Assembly: GCF_963678635.1 (NCBI RefSeq)
Contig: NC_087065.1
Coordinates: forward strand, 8,891,209-8,955,208
Direction: 5' to 3'
Length of the DNA: 64,000 nt
Source of the DNA: Symsagittifera roscoffensis
Lineage: Eukaryota; Xenacoelomorpha; Acoela; Convolutidae
The notes below the pieces were generated by a model. The model was not told where the DNA came from, made no database searches, and worked only from the letters and a program-made list of their open reading frames with translations. The translations under genes and the position numbers were made by a program. How positions within the stretch are numbered: position 1 is the first letter of the stretch; each line of letters starts with the position of its first letter. Of the stretch, positions 8,680 through 18,720 are shown in pieces.

Positions 8680-9289
8680 TGCAAAAAAAGAAAACCATAC
8701 TCTTCTCAGAATAAGGACTAGTGAACTTGATTATCTCTCAGATTTTATAAATTTCTATTCAATTTTATATCTTTTGCAAAAAAAATTTATTGCTTATGCT
8801 TTTGGATGTAATGTTTCGATAAAGTTTGGTAGCTGGATTATTGCAAAATTATTACAAAGATAGCCGGTTAATGTGCAAATAGCACAGAACGTTCGAACCA
8901 TAGTCTTAAAAATACAAAAGGAAGTTTTTTTTTCAAATTAGTGTGGTTTTTTGCGTGGTGTGATAAACGAAAAACTAGAACTAGATATTCGAAAGTCATG
9001 GTAATAAAGCAAATTGGACAACAGTTTTTGAAAAAATTGACTAGGAAAACAGAAAATTCAAAATGACGCCAAAAACACTCGAAAAAATAATTTTACTCGA
9101 GTGAAACCAAGTTTTTACGGCTTAAATTAAGCATAAATAAGCGATTGCAGGCCTGCTCGATCGCTTTGCCCACTCGAAATTAGATGAAAAATTAAAACTT
9201 CGAACCATTTTTCTTGACATCGGGAAAATTTCGTGAACGTTGTTTAATGTTCGAATCACGACTGAATCAATTTTCTACACTAGCCGTTT
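8680..9289 (+). other. MTHFR 3' untranslated and flanking region
   Basis: A/T-rich, with no gene or clear repeat apart from the candidate poly(A) signal. It probably holds the MTHFR 3'UTR of roughly 350 bp. Confidence 0.4.
9003..9008 (+). promoter_or_regulatory. Candidate MTHFR poly(A) signal
   Basis: AATAAA 324 bp after the MTHFR stop codon, the first canonical hexamer downstream. An imperfect GATAAA occurs earlier, near 8819. Confidence 0.4.
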
Positions 9290-9438
9290 AGAGCATAGTG
9301 TCTTAATTCGAACCTTCTTTTTTCCAATCTAACTCGCTAATGAAAGTGTTCACTTGTTTCTTTGGTGGCAATTTTGCTATAATCCATATTCACGAGCTGT
9401 TGCATTGAAAGTTTCATAGCATCCGTTCTCTGCTTTTT
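9290..9438 (+). repeat. Dispersed repeat, copy 2 (partner at 7605-7725)
   Basis: Matches 7605-7725 through AAGTGTTCACTTG, TTTTGCTATAATCC, GTTGCATTGAAAG and TTTCATAGCATCCGTTCTC. Here it is followed by the dispersed element copy D rather than a SINE. Confidence 0.5.
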
Positions 9439-9439
9439 T

Positions 9440-9735
9440 AAGAGAAATGAACGTAGTGAAAACTTATACTGATTTTTTTTTCAGGAGAAAGTTTCAAAAT
9501 GTGCTTAAAGTCTCTTATAACTACAGATGTGCATTCATACAAGTTAATGCTTATTTTGCTCAAGTTGGATGATTTTTATCAAAAAAGCGCGAATCATAAA
9601 TCGTTTTAGAAATTCGAAGAGTTAAAAGGGCATCTTTTTTCTTTGAAATTCGAAAATTGAGATTTTTTCAACTAAGTTCGTGTTTTTATGCTTACTTGCT
9701 TTCATTTCTCTTTTCCAATCTTCGATTGGCTATGT
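9440..9735 (+). repeat. Shortened dispersed element related to the satellite monomer (copy D)
   Basis: Starts AAGAGAAATGAACGTAGTG and ends TGCTTACTTGCTTTCATTT, then CTCTTTTCCAATCTTCGATTGGCTATG. Start and end are complementary over about 12 bp (GAGAAATGAACG against a CTTTCATTTCTC-type end). The middle keeps AATTCGAAAATTGAGATTT and TAAAAGGGCATC, shared with copies A and B, but has lost the CTATCGAACAG region. Confidence 0.5.
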
Positions 9736-10012
9736 CTGTGGCTATACTAGGGCTTCAGACTACTTTACAGAGGCTAAGCTGCGCATCGCAAACACTAACG
9801 ATTATCCGACAAAAACAGCTCTAGAAATTGGAATAAAAAAAGAGATAAGCCTCGAATCAGTAAAAACTCGGCTAAGTCTCAGATTCGGTCTTGTGGCCTA
9901 GAGATAATGAGTGTCAAGAATTAATTACTCAGACAGGGAAGCTTAATAAATCACAAAGACTAGCCAGAGACATAGCCAATCTAAGATTGGAAACGAGTAA
10001 TGAGCGCAAGTA
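9695..10012. repeat. Fold-back arms (about 55 bp) bracketing a SINE
   Basis: The left arm, about 9695-9750 (CTTTTCCAATCTTCGATTGG then CTATGTCTGTGGCTATACT), is the inverted partner of the right arm, about 9957-10012 (AGACTAGCCAGAGACATAGCC then AATCTAAGATTGGAAACGAG). The minus-strand SINE copy 2 fills the interior. Either the SINE inserted into a small TIR element, or two solo terminal repeats flank it. Confidence 0.55.
9771..9950 (-). mobile_element. tRNA-derived SINE-like element, copy 2
   Basis: Reverse complement shares with copy 3 TATTAAGC, TCCCTG.CTGAGT, GA.ACTCATTATCTCTAGGCC, GATTCGAGGCTTAT and TCGTTAGTGTTTGCGATGCGC. It faces copy 3 about 100 bp away, so the pair is inverted. The A box is degraded (GTCTGAGTAATT). 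Confidence 0.65.
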
Positions 10013-10051
10013 AACATAAAAAAAACATTGACTGATCTTTATTTTCGTGAT

Positions 10052-10210
10052 TTATTAAGCGTCCCTGCCTGAGTGGTAAGTGCTTGAGACTCATTATCTC
10101 TAGGCCACAGATCGAAGGCGTATTTTTTCGAACCGAGGCTTATTTCTAATTTTTTATTTCAATTTATAGAACGGTTTTTTTTCGTGTACTCGCTAGTGTT
10201 TGCAAAGCCT
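10052..10210 (+). mobile_element. tRNA-derived SINE-like element, copy 3
   Basis: Head TATTAAGCGTCCCTGCCTGAGTGG (A box TGCCTGAGTGG), then ACTCATTATCTCTAGGCC, CGAACCGAGGCTTATTTC, T-rich body, and TCGTGTACTCGCTAGTGTTTGC. Ends without the full terminal hairpin of copy 1. Confidence 0.65.
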
Positions 10211-11102
10211 CAACTCATTCCGATCATTATTTGTGATAGCTGATCTTTGTGGAAAACAAAACAAAAAACAACCGAACACAAAGTTCCTCTCCATTTTCAA
10301 TCGCCGGAACAAAAGTGCATTACAGAATCTACTGAGTTGTAAAACGAGATTGAAAGCGTTTCTCCGTGAAATCAGGTGACAAAAGGGTAGGCAATATACT
10401 TATCTATTAGCACACAAGCAAAGCTTGTGTGATAGTATAAACTCTTTTTTTTTCCAGCCTAAGTCGCAAATATTAACTTTATTTTTTGAAAGTGTTCGCT
10501 TCTATCAAAAACCAGCAATTAAGTACAGCCAATGCTACGGATGTTAACACAGACTATTATATTACAAATAGCACTTTAGCTTCAAGGTTTTATGGATTTA
10601 TAACGTAGAGGTAGGGAAGAAGACCCGCAACCAAATAGGAGGATTCGAACCTGCGAAGGGTCAGTTTTTTTAATTAATTTTTTCAAATACTAGTTAAAAC
10701 GGGTCCTCTTTCTGAATTGAGGCGTGTTAGTTGTTAAATTTCTTTTTTTTCAAATTTACTGGTACTGCTAATGCGTCATAATTGGGTTGCGTCACTTAGC
10801 AATTATGTAGACTCATAATTAGCGTGCCTCACTTAAAAAATTTTGCAGACTCAAAGTTTCACTCATTCGGTTTTTCACAATATCGTTATCGGTCATCATT
10901 TTGCTTCTGTAGGTGGAGTCCAATTTCGCCACTGTGTTAAAACTAAAATGGCGCAAAAAACTGAATTACTTTTGAATTTAAGTTTTCAACATCCTCATCA
11001 AAGAAAGACGAATAATCCAGTTTCCTCTAACTGGTTTTTTTTTAGAATTGTGAGAGCAAGTAATTTGTAATATGAAATAAGACTTTTTTCCCGTATTCAG
11101 CC
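10211..11102. other. Region between the SINEs and the satellite
   Basis: No gene recognised. A perfect 9 bp stem with AAA loop lies at 10411-10431 (CACACAAGC / GCTTGTGTG). An isolated B-box-like GGTTCGAATCC lies on the minus strand near 10640. The rest is A/T-rich and looks unique. Confidence 0.4.
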
Positions 11103-11550
11103 TACCTTACAAACTGTAAGTGATTCAGCTGACTTTGTTATTGAATCTTTACAGTTTCGCGGCTTCTCCCCACTTGTTCTAGAAGTAAAGCGGTCTGGAG
11201 TTGGTATTTTTGTTCAGTATGCAAAAAAGAGATTTGTTTTCGCTGATGTTTTATCAGATTATTCCATGTTTTGTTAGATTGCTCTTTCGAAGGACAAAAA
11301 TTGATTTTGTTTTTAAAAAAAGAGATAAGTCGCTTGTGGTGTTAAAGAATCAAACGCAAAAAACTTTTTAAATCAAATTTGGGACACAAATTTCTAATGA
11401 CATTTTTTTGTTTTCCGTTCACTGGGTGTCCACCCACGTATTATCAACTTAGTTGCCACTCAATAAATACAAAAAAATTATATATGTAAAGTTTGTTCGT
11501 TTTCTGAATTTTTGCATTTTTTCCAAAAAAAAATATCAACTTTTTTCAAA
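11103..11550 (+). repeat. Left-flank segment, duplicated inside the array at 33564-34015
   Basis: From TACCTTACAAACTGTAAGTG to the first monomer this about 450 bp is repeated almost exactly at 33564-34015, with only scattered substitutions and small indels. It contains GTTCTAGAAGTAAAGCGG and CACTGGGTGTCCACC. It is either true flank copied into the array or an older long-spacer form of the monomer, in which case the array starts here. Confidence 0.8.
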
Positions 11551-11921
11551 AGCCAAGGAACGTAGTCCAGACTTCTATATAGGTCGTGATTGTTGTTTCT
11601 TCCATTTTTTCTCGAGAAAAGTCTTCTTTTTTTGTTCAGACTCAAATTTAATTTTTTGCTGTTTGAATTTCGAATTTTTGAAGTTCAGTTCATTTTCTTT
11701 ATTGGAAGAAAGGCATACTCCCCTATCGAACAGCAATAGTATGAATGTCACAAAAAAAATCAACTTGTAATATCGAAAACGGAATTAATTTATCCGTTAT
11801 CTCATTGAATTTGAAGTTTTACCTATTGGTCCAGTTGAAAATTTACCAAAGAAAACAAATCCATTTTTTTCTGTTCACGTGCGTTTTTTCTATCCTTTTC
11901 CAACTTTTTCTTGTCTATGTT

Positions 11922-12275
11922 GTCACATAATTATTTCCGTCCTATTATTGTCTCACCTGCTTGCATGCTATGCTTAGTTTGTATCGCAGGTGTTGATCAT
12001 TAGTTAGGAGAGATTCCAAATTAGCGAGCTTCAATGTGATATCTTTGATTCTTCGAAATTCGAACGTTTCAAAGTTGCCATTTTTTGGTTCACTTGTTGT
12101 CACATAATTTTTTCCATCACGTTTTTGTCTCACCTGCTTGCATGCTACGCTTAGGTTGTATCGCAAACGAAAAAGGTGTTGATCAGTAGACAGGAGAGAT
12201 TCCAAATTAGCGAGCTTCAATGTGATATATCCAATTCTTCAAAATTCGAACGTTTCGAAGCTGCCATTTTTTGTT
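11922..12275 (+). repeat. Internal 177 bp duplication in the first monomer
   Basis: GTCACATAATT...CACCTGCTTGCATGC...GATTCCAAATTAGCGAGCTTC occurs twice with a 177 bp period (11922 and 12099), the second copy carrying the CGCAAACGAAAAAGG form. It explains the long spacing to monomer 2. Confidence 0.75.
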
Positions 12276-13037
12276 TCCCCCTGTTTTTATTTTTTTGTCT
12301 CCATGTTTGTCACTGGTTATATATTAACTGAGCAATTGCGTGTTTAAATTAGCGAGCTCTCCCGCACTTAAGAAAATTAAGAAAAATTGAGTATGATGGA
12401 TTTTCGTGCTCGAGAATTTTGTCAAAATAACCGACTCCCATGTTACGCTCAGACAACCAAATTGGACAGAAATTGAAAGTAATTCAGTTTTTCCCTGCAA
12501 AAACATAACACATTATAATGCATTTGATTTACTATAATAAGTTATTTATTATGAAGAAATCACATTAAAGTGGAAAAATTTTTTCTACTTTAATTTTGTT
12601 TAGCGTCGTGCAAAATAATGGAAAAACTTTTGCAATTATCAATGGAATTTTGCTAAAATTTAGCAAAGGAGATTACGGCCTAATCCATCATTTAACTTAT
12701 ACTTTCACAAATTGCAAAAATATTCTGTTAACCTCTAATTCCCTAAAATTTTCCCCCTTGCCGCCTTACAACACCCATCTCATTATTTGCCTCTCTGCCC
12801 CCCCCCACACCTGAACTATGCCTCTCCCAACTGACTATCTGAAAAAAGTTAATCAAGTTTTTTTAACAGTCGTGGAATGTAGTCCAGACTTCTTTATAGG
12901 TCGTGAATGTTTTTTCTTCCGTTTTTCTGGAGAAAAGTGTTCTTTTTTGTTCAGACTCAAATTTAATTTTTCGCAGTTTGAATTTTGAATTTTCCAAGCT
13001 CAGTTCATTTTCTATGTTGAAAGGAGAGAATACTCCC

Positions 13038-13054
13038 CTATCGAACAGCGATAG
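13038..13054 (+). repeat. Monomer stem-loop CTATCG-AACAG-CGATAG (example)
   Basis: A perfect 6 bp inverted repeat with a 5 nt loop, found in most left-half monomers. In many right-half copies one base changes (CAATAG) and weakens the stem. The flanking dispersed elements keep the loop and left arm. Confidence 0.6.
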
Positions 13055-16000
13055 TACATAAATGCCTTGGTAAAGCAATCGACTTGTAATATCGAAAACG
13101 GAATTAATTTATCCGTTTTGTCACTGAACTCAAAGTTCTACCTAATGTTCCAGTCGAAAAACTACCGAAGAAAAGAAATCCATTTTTTTCTGTTTACTTG
13201 CGTTTTTTTATTCTTTTCCAACTTCTTCTTGGCTATGTTGTCACTTAATTGTTTCCATTACGTTTTTGTCTCACCTGCTTGCATGCTACGCTTAGGTTGT
13301 ATCGCAAACGAAAAAGGTGTTGATCAGTAGATAGGAGAGATTCCAAATTAGCGAGCTTCAATGTGATATATCCAATTCTTCGAAATTCGAACGTTTCGAA
13401 GCTGCCATTTTTTTTCCCCTGTTTTTATTTTTTTTCTCATTTTTTGTCACTGTTTATATATTAACTGAGCAATTACGTGTTTAAATTAGCGAGCTCTCCC
13501 GCATTAGAGAAAATTAGGAAAAATTGATTATGATGGATTTTCGTGCTCCAGCATTTTGTCAATATAACCGACTCCCATGTTACGCTCAGACAACCAAATT
13601 GGACAGAAATTGAAAGTAGTTCTGTTTTTCCCTGCAAAAACATAACACATTATAATGCATTTGATTCACTATAATAAGTTATGTAGTATTTAGAAATCAC
13701 ATTAAAGTGGAAAACAATTTTCTACTTTATTTTTGTTTCGCGTCATGCAAAATAATGGAAGAATTTTTGCAATTATCAAGGAATTTTGCTGAAATTTAGC
13801 AAAGGAGATTACGGCCTAATCCATCTCCAAACTTATACTTACACAAAGTGCAAAAATATTCTGTTAACGTCTAATTTCCTAAAATTTGCCCCCTTGCCGC
13901 CTTACAACACCCATCTCAAAATTTGCCTCTCTGCCCCCCCCCACACCTGAACTATCCCTCTCCCAACTGACCGTCTGAAAAAGTTAATCAAGTTTTTTTT
14001 TAACAGTCGTGGAATGTAGTCCAGACTTCTATATAGGTCGTGGTTGTTTTTTCTTCCGTTTTTTCTAGAGAAAAGTCTGCTTTTTTGTTCAGAATCAAAT
14101 ATAATTTTTCGCTGTTTGAATTTTGAAGTTTTCAAGTTCAGTTCTCTTTCTTTGTTGAAAGGAAGGCATACTCCCCTATCGAACAGCGATAGTATAAATT
14201 TTTCAAAAAAATATTTGACTTGTAATATCGGAATCGGAATTAATTTATTCGTTATCTCACTGAGCTTAAAGTTCTAGCTATTGTTCCGGTTAAAACTTTA
14301 CCAAAGAAAACAAATACATTTTTTTCTGTTTACCTGCGTTTTTTTTTTACTTTTTTCCAACTTTTTCTTGGCTATGCTGTCACATAAAAATTTCCGATCC
14401 GTTTTTGTCTCACTTGCTTGCATGCTATGATTAGGTTGTATCGCAAACGAAAAAGGTGTTGATCAGTAGATAGGAGAGATTCCAAATTAGCGAGCTTCAA
14501 TGTGATATATCCAATTCTTCGAAATTCGAACGTTTCGAAGCTGCCATTTTTGTTTCCCCCTGTTTTTATTTTTTTTCTCATTGTTTGTCACTGTTTATAT
14601 ATTAACTGAGCAATTGCGTGTTTAAATTAGCGAGCTCTCCCGCATTTAAGAAAATTAGGAAAAATTGATTATGATGGATTTTCGTGCTCGAGCATTTTGT
14701 CAATATAACCGACTCCCATGTTACGCTCAGACAACCAAATTGGACAGAAATTGAAAGTAGTTCTGTTTTTCCCTGCAAAAACATAACACATTATAATGCA
14801 TTTGATTCACTATAATAAGTTATGTAGTATTTAGAAATCACATTAAAGTGAAAAAAAATTTTCTACTTCATTTTTGTTTAGCGTCGTGCAAAATAATGGA
14901 AGAACTTTTGCAATTATCAAAGGAATTTTGCTAAAATTTAGCAAAGGAGATTACGGCCTAATCCATCTCTAAACTTATACTTACACAAATTGCAAAAATA
15001 TTCTGTTAACGTCTAATTTCCTAAAATTTGCCCCCTTGTAGCCTTACAACACCCATCTCAAAATTTGCCTCTCTGCCCCCCCACACACCTGAACTATCCC
15101 TCTCCCAACTGACCGTCTGAAAAAAATAATCAAGTTTTTTTTTAACAGTCGTGGAATGTAGTCCAGACTTCTATATAGTTTGTGGTTGTTTTTTCTTCCG
15201 TTTTTTCTAGAGAAAAGTCTGCTTTTTTGTTCAGAATCAAATATAATATTTCGCTGTTTGAATTTTGAAGTTTTCAAGTTCAGTTCTCTTTCTTTGTTGA
15301 AAGGAAGGCATACTCCCCTATCGAACAGCGATAGTATAAATTTTTCAAAAAAATATTTGACTTGTAATATCGGAATCGGAATTAATTTATTCGTTATCTC
15401 ACTGAGCTTAAAGTTCTAGCTATTGTTCCAACTAAAACTTTACCAAAGAAAACAAATATATATTTTTTCTGTTTACCTGCGTTTTTTTTAAACTTTTTTC
15501 CAACTTTTTCTTGGCTATGCTGTCACATAAAAATTTCCGACCCGTTTTTGTCTCACCTGCTTGCATGCTATGATTAGGTTGTATCGCAAACGAAAAAGGT
15601 GTTGATCATTAGATAGGACAGATTCCAAATTAGCGAGCTTCTATTTGATATATTATATTCTTCCAAATTCGATCGTTTCAAAGCTGCCAATTTTTTGGTT
15701 CCCTTGTTTCTCTTGTTTGTCTCATTGTTTGTCTTTGATTATATAACAACTGAGCAAATGTGTATATAATTTAGCGAGATCTCCCGCATTTAAGAAAAGT
15801 AAGCAAAGTTGATTATAATTGATTTTCGTGTTCGAACATTTTGTCAATATAATCGACTCCCATGTTACACTCAGACAATAAAAATGGACAAAAAAAATTT
15901 CTGTTTTCCCAGCAAAAACATCACACAATATAATGCATTTGGATTCCATTAAAACAGTTTATGTAATATGTAGAAAACTACATTAAATTGGAAAATATTT

Positions 16001-16548
16001 TCTACTTTATTTTTGTTTCGCGTCGTGCAAAATAAAGCAAGAGTTTTTGCAATTATCAAGGGAGTAATGCGGAAGTTTAGTAAAGAAGAGTACAGCCTAC
16101 TCCATCTCTAAACTTAAATTTTCACAAATTGCAAAAAGATTCTGTTAACCACTAATACCCTAAAGTTTGCCCCCCTGACGCCTTACAAAGCCCCATCTCA
16201 ACATTTGCCTCTCTATCCCTCTCCCAACTGACTACCTGAAAAAATTGATCAAGTTCTTTTAACACTCGAGGAACGTAGTCCAGACTTCTATATGAGTCGT
16301 AGTTGTTTTTTCTTCCCTTTTTTCTCGGAGAAATTTTTTTTCTTTTTGTTCAGACTCAAACGTAATTTTTTGCTGTTCAATTTTTGAATGTTTCAAGTTG
16401 AACTCAATTTCTTTATTGAAAGGAAGGCATACTCACCTATCGAACAGCGATAGTATAAATGGCACAAAAAATAATCGACTTGTAATATCGAAAACGGAAT
16501 TAATTTATCCGTTATCTCACTGAATTTGAAGTTCTACCTATTGTTCCA

Positions 16549-16865
16549 GTTGAAAATTTACCAAAGAAAACAAATCCATTTTTTTCTGTTCACGTGCGTT
16601 TTTTCTATCCCTTTCCAACTTCTTCTTGGCTATGTTGTCACATAATTATTTCCATCTTATTTTGTCTCACTTGCTTGCATGCTATGCTTAGTTTGTATCG
16701 CAAAGCTTCAGTTGAAAATTTACCAAAGAAAACAAATCAATTTTTCCTGTTTAATTGCGTTTTTTACTCTTTTCCAACTTCTTCTTGGCTATGTTGTCAC
16801 ATGATTATTTCCATCCTTTTTTTGTCTCACCTGCTTGCATGCTATGCTTAGTTTGTATCGCAAAC
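16549..16865 (+). repeat. Internal 162 bp duplication within a monomer
   Basis: GTTGAAAATTTACCAAAG...GCTATGCTTAGTTTG occurs at 16549 and 16711. The same duplication appears in monomers near 26850-27160 and 30350-30660, which accounts for the three 1.27 kb units. Confidence 0.75.
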
Positions 16866-18049
16866 GAAAAGGTGTTGATCATTAGTTAGGAGAGATTCCA
16901 AATTAGCGAGCTACAATGTGATATCTTTGATTCTTCGAAATTCGAACGTTTCAAAGCTGCGATTTTTTGGTTCCCTTGTTTGTCTTTTTTTGTCTCATTG
17001 TTTGTCTTTCTTTATACATCAACTGAGTTATTGCGTGTTTAAATTAGCGAGCTTTCCCGCATTAAAGAAAATTAAGAAAAAGTGATCATAATGGATTTTT
17101 GTGGTCGAACATTTTGTCAATATAATCAACTCCCATGTTACGCTCAGACAACCAAATTGGACAGAAATTGAAAGTAATTCTGTTTTTCCCTGCAAAAAAA
17201 TCACACATTATGATGCATTTAATTCACTATAATAAGTTTTGTAGTATTTAGAAATCACAATAGAGTGGAAAATTTTTTTCTACTTTGTGTTTGCTTCGCG
17301 TCGAGCAAAATAATGCAAGAGCTTTTGCAATTATCGAAGGAGTAATGCGGAAATATAACAAAGGAGAGTACGGCTTATTCCGTCTCTAAACTTATACTTT
17401 TACAAATTGCAAAAATATTCTGTTAATCTCTAATTCTCTAAAATTTGTCCCCATGCCGACTTACAACTCGCCATCTCAACATTTGCCTCTCTGCCCTCCC
17501 ACACACCTGAACTATACCTTTCACACTTGACTATCTGAAAAAAATTAATCAAGTTTTTTTAACTGTCGAAGAACGTAGTCCAGGCTTCTATATAGGTCAT
17601 GGTTGTTTTTTCTTCCGTTCATTCTCAAAAAAATTTTTCTTTTTTTTGTTCAGACTCAAACTTTTGAAAGGAAGGCATACTCCCCTATCGATCAGCGATA
17701 ATATAAATGTCACAGAAAAATAATCTACTTGTAATATCGAAAATGGAATTATTTTATCCGTTATCTTACTGAACTTAAAGTTCTACTATTGTTTCAGTTG
17801 AAAATTTACCAAAGGAAACAAATCCATTTTTCCTGTTTAATTGCGTTTTTTACTCTTTTCCAACTTCTTCTTGGCTATGTTGTCACATAAATATTTCCAT
17901 CCTATTTTTGTCTCACCTGCTTGCATGCTATGCTTAGTTTTTATCGCAAACGAAAAGGTGTTGATCATTAGTTAGGAGAGATTCCAAATTAGCGAGTTTC
18001 AATGTGATATCTTATACTCTTCGAATTTTGAACATTTCAAAGCTGCCAA

Positions 18050-18720
18050 TTTTTTTCCCCTGTTTTTATTTTTTTTCTCATTTTTTGTCACTGTTTATAT
18101 ATTAACTGAGCAATTACGTGTTTAAATTAGCGAGCTCTCCCGCATTAGAGAAAATTAGGAAAAATTGATTATGATGGATTTTCGTGCTCCAGCATTTTGT
18201 CAATATAACCGACTCCCATGTTACGCTCAGACAACCAAATTGGACAGAAATTGAAAGTAGTTCTGTTTTTCCCTGCAAAAACATAACACATTATAATGCA
18301 TTTGATTCACTTTAATAAGTTATGTAGTATTTAGAAATCACATTAAAGTGGAAAACAATTTTCTACTTTATTTTTGTTTCGCGTCATGCAAAATAATGGA
18401 AGAATTTTTGCAATTATCAAGGAATTTTGCTGAAATTTAGCAAAGGAGATTACGGCCTAATCCATCTCCAAACTTATACTTCGAGTTCAAGTTAACGAGA
18501 TCTTCCTCATTTAAGAAGAGTAAAAAAAATTTATTTTGATGATTTTTCCTGGTCGAACTTTCTGTCAATATAAACGACTCTCATGTTACGCTCAGACAAC
18601 AAAATTGGACAGAAATTGAAAATAATTCTGTTTTTCCTGCAAAAACATAAAACATTATAATGCAATTGATTCATTATAATAAATTAAGTAATATGAAGAA
18701 AATCACATTAAAGTGGAAAA
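18050..18720 (+). repeat. Mosaic partial monomer
   Basis: 18050-18482 is essentially the sequence of 13410-13840. It then switches abruptly to 18483-18720, which matches 51717-51958 including the shared variants GATCTTCCTC, GACTCTCATG and AAATTAAGTAATATGAAG. The result is two region (c) landmarks only about 361 bp apart. Confidence 0.75.

Noticed and set aside
8549-8863. 104-codon open frame overlapping the last MTHFR exon
   Set aside because: It is in a different frame from the one that continues exon 4, and runs into A/T-rich 3' sequence.
9680-9901. 73-codon plus-strand open frame
   Set aside because: Spans a fold-back arm and the antisense of SINE copy 2.
10600-10665. tRNA gene on the minus strand (GGTTCGAATCC near 10640)
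   Set aside because: Only the B box is convincing; no A box at the right distance and no cloverleaf.
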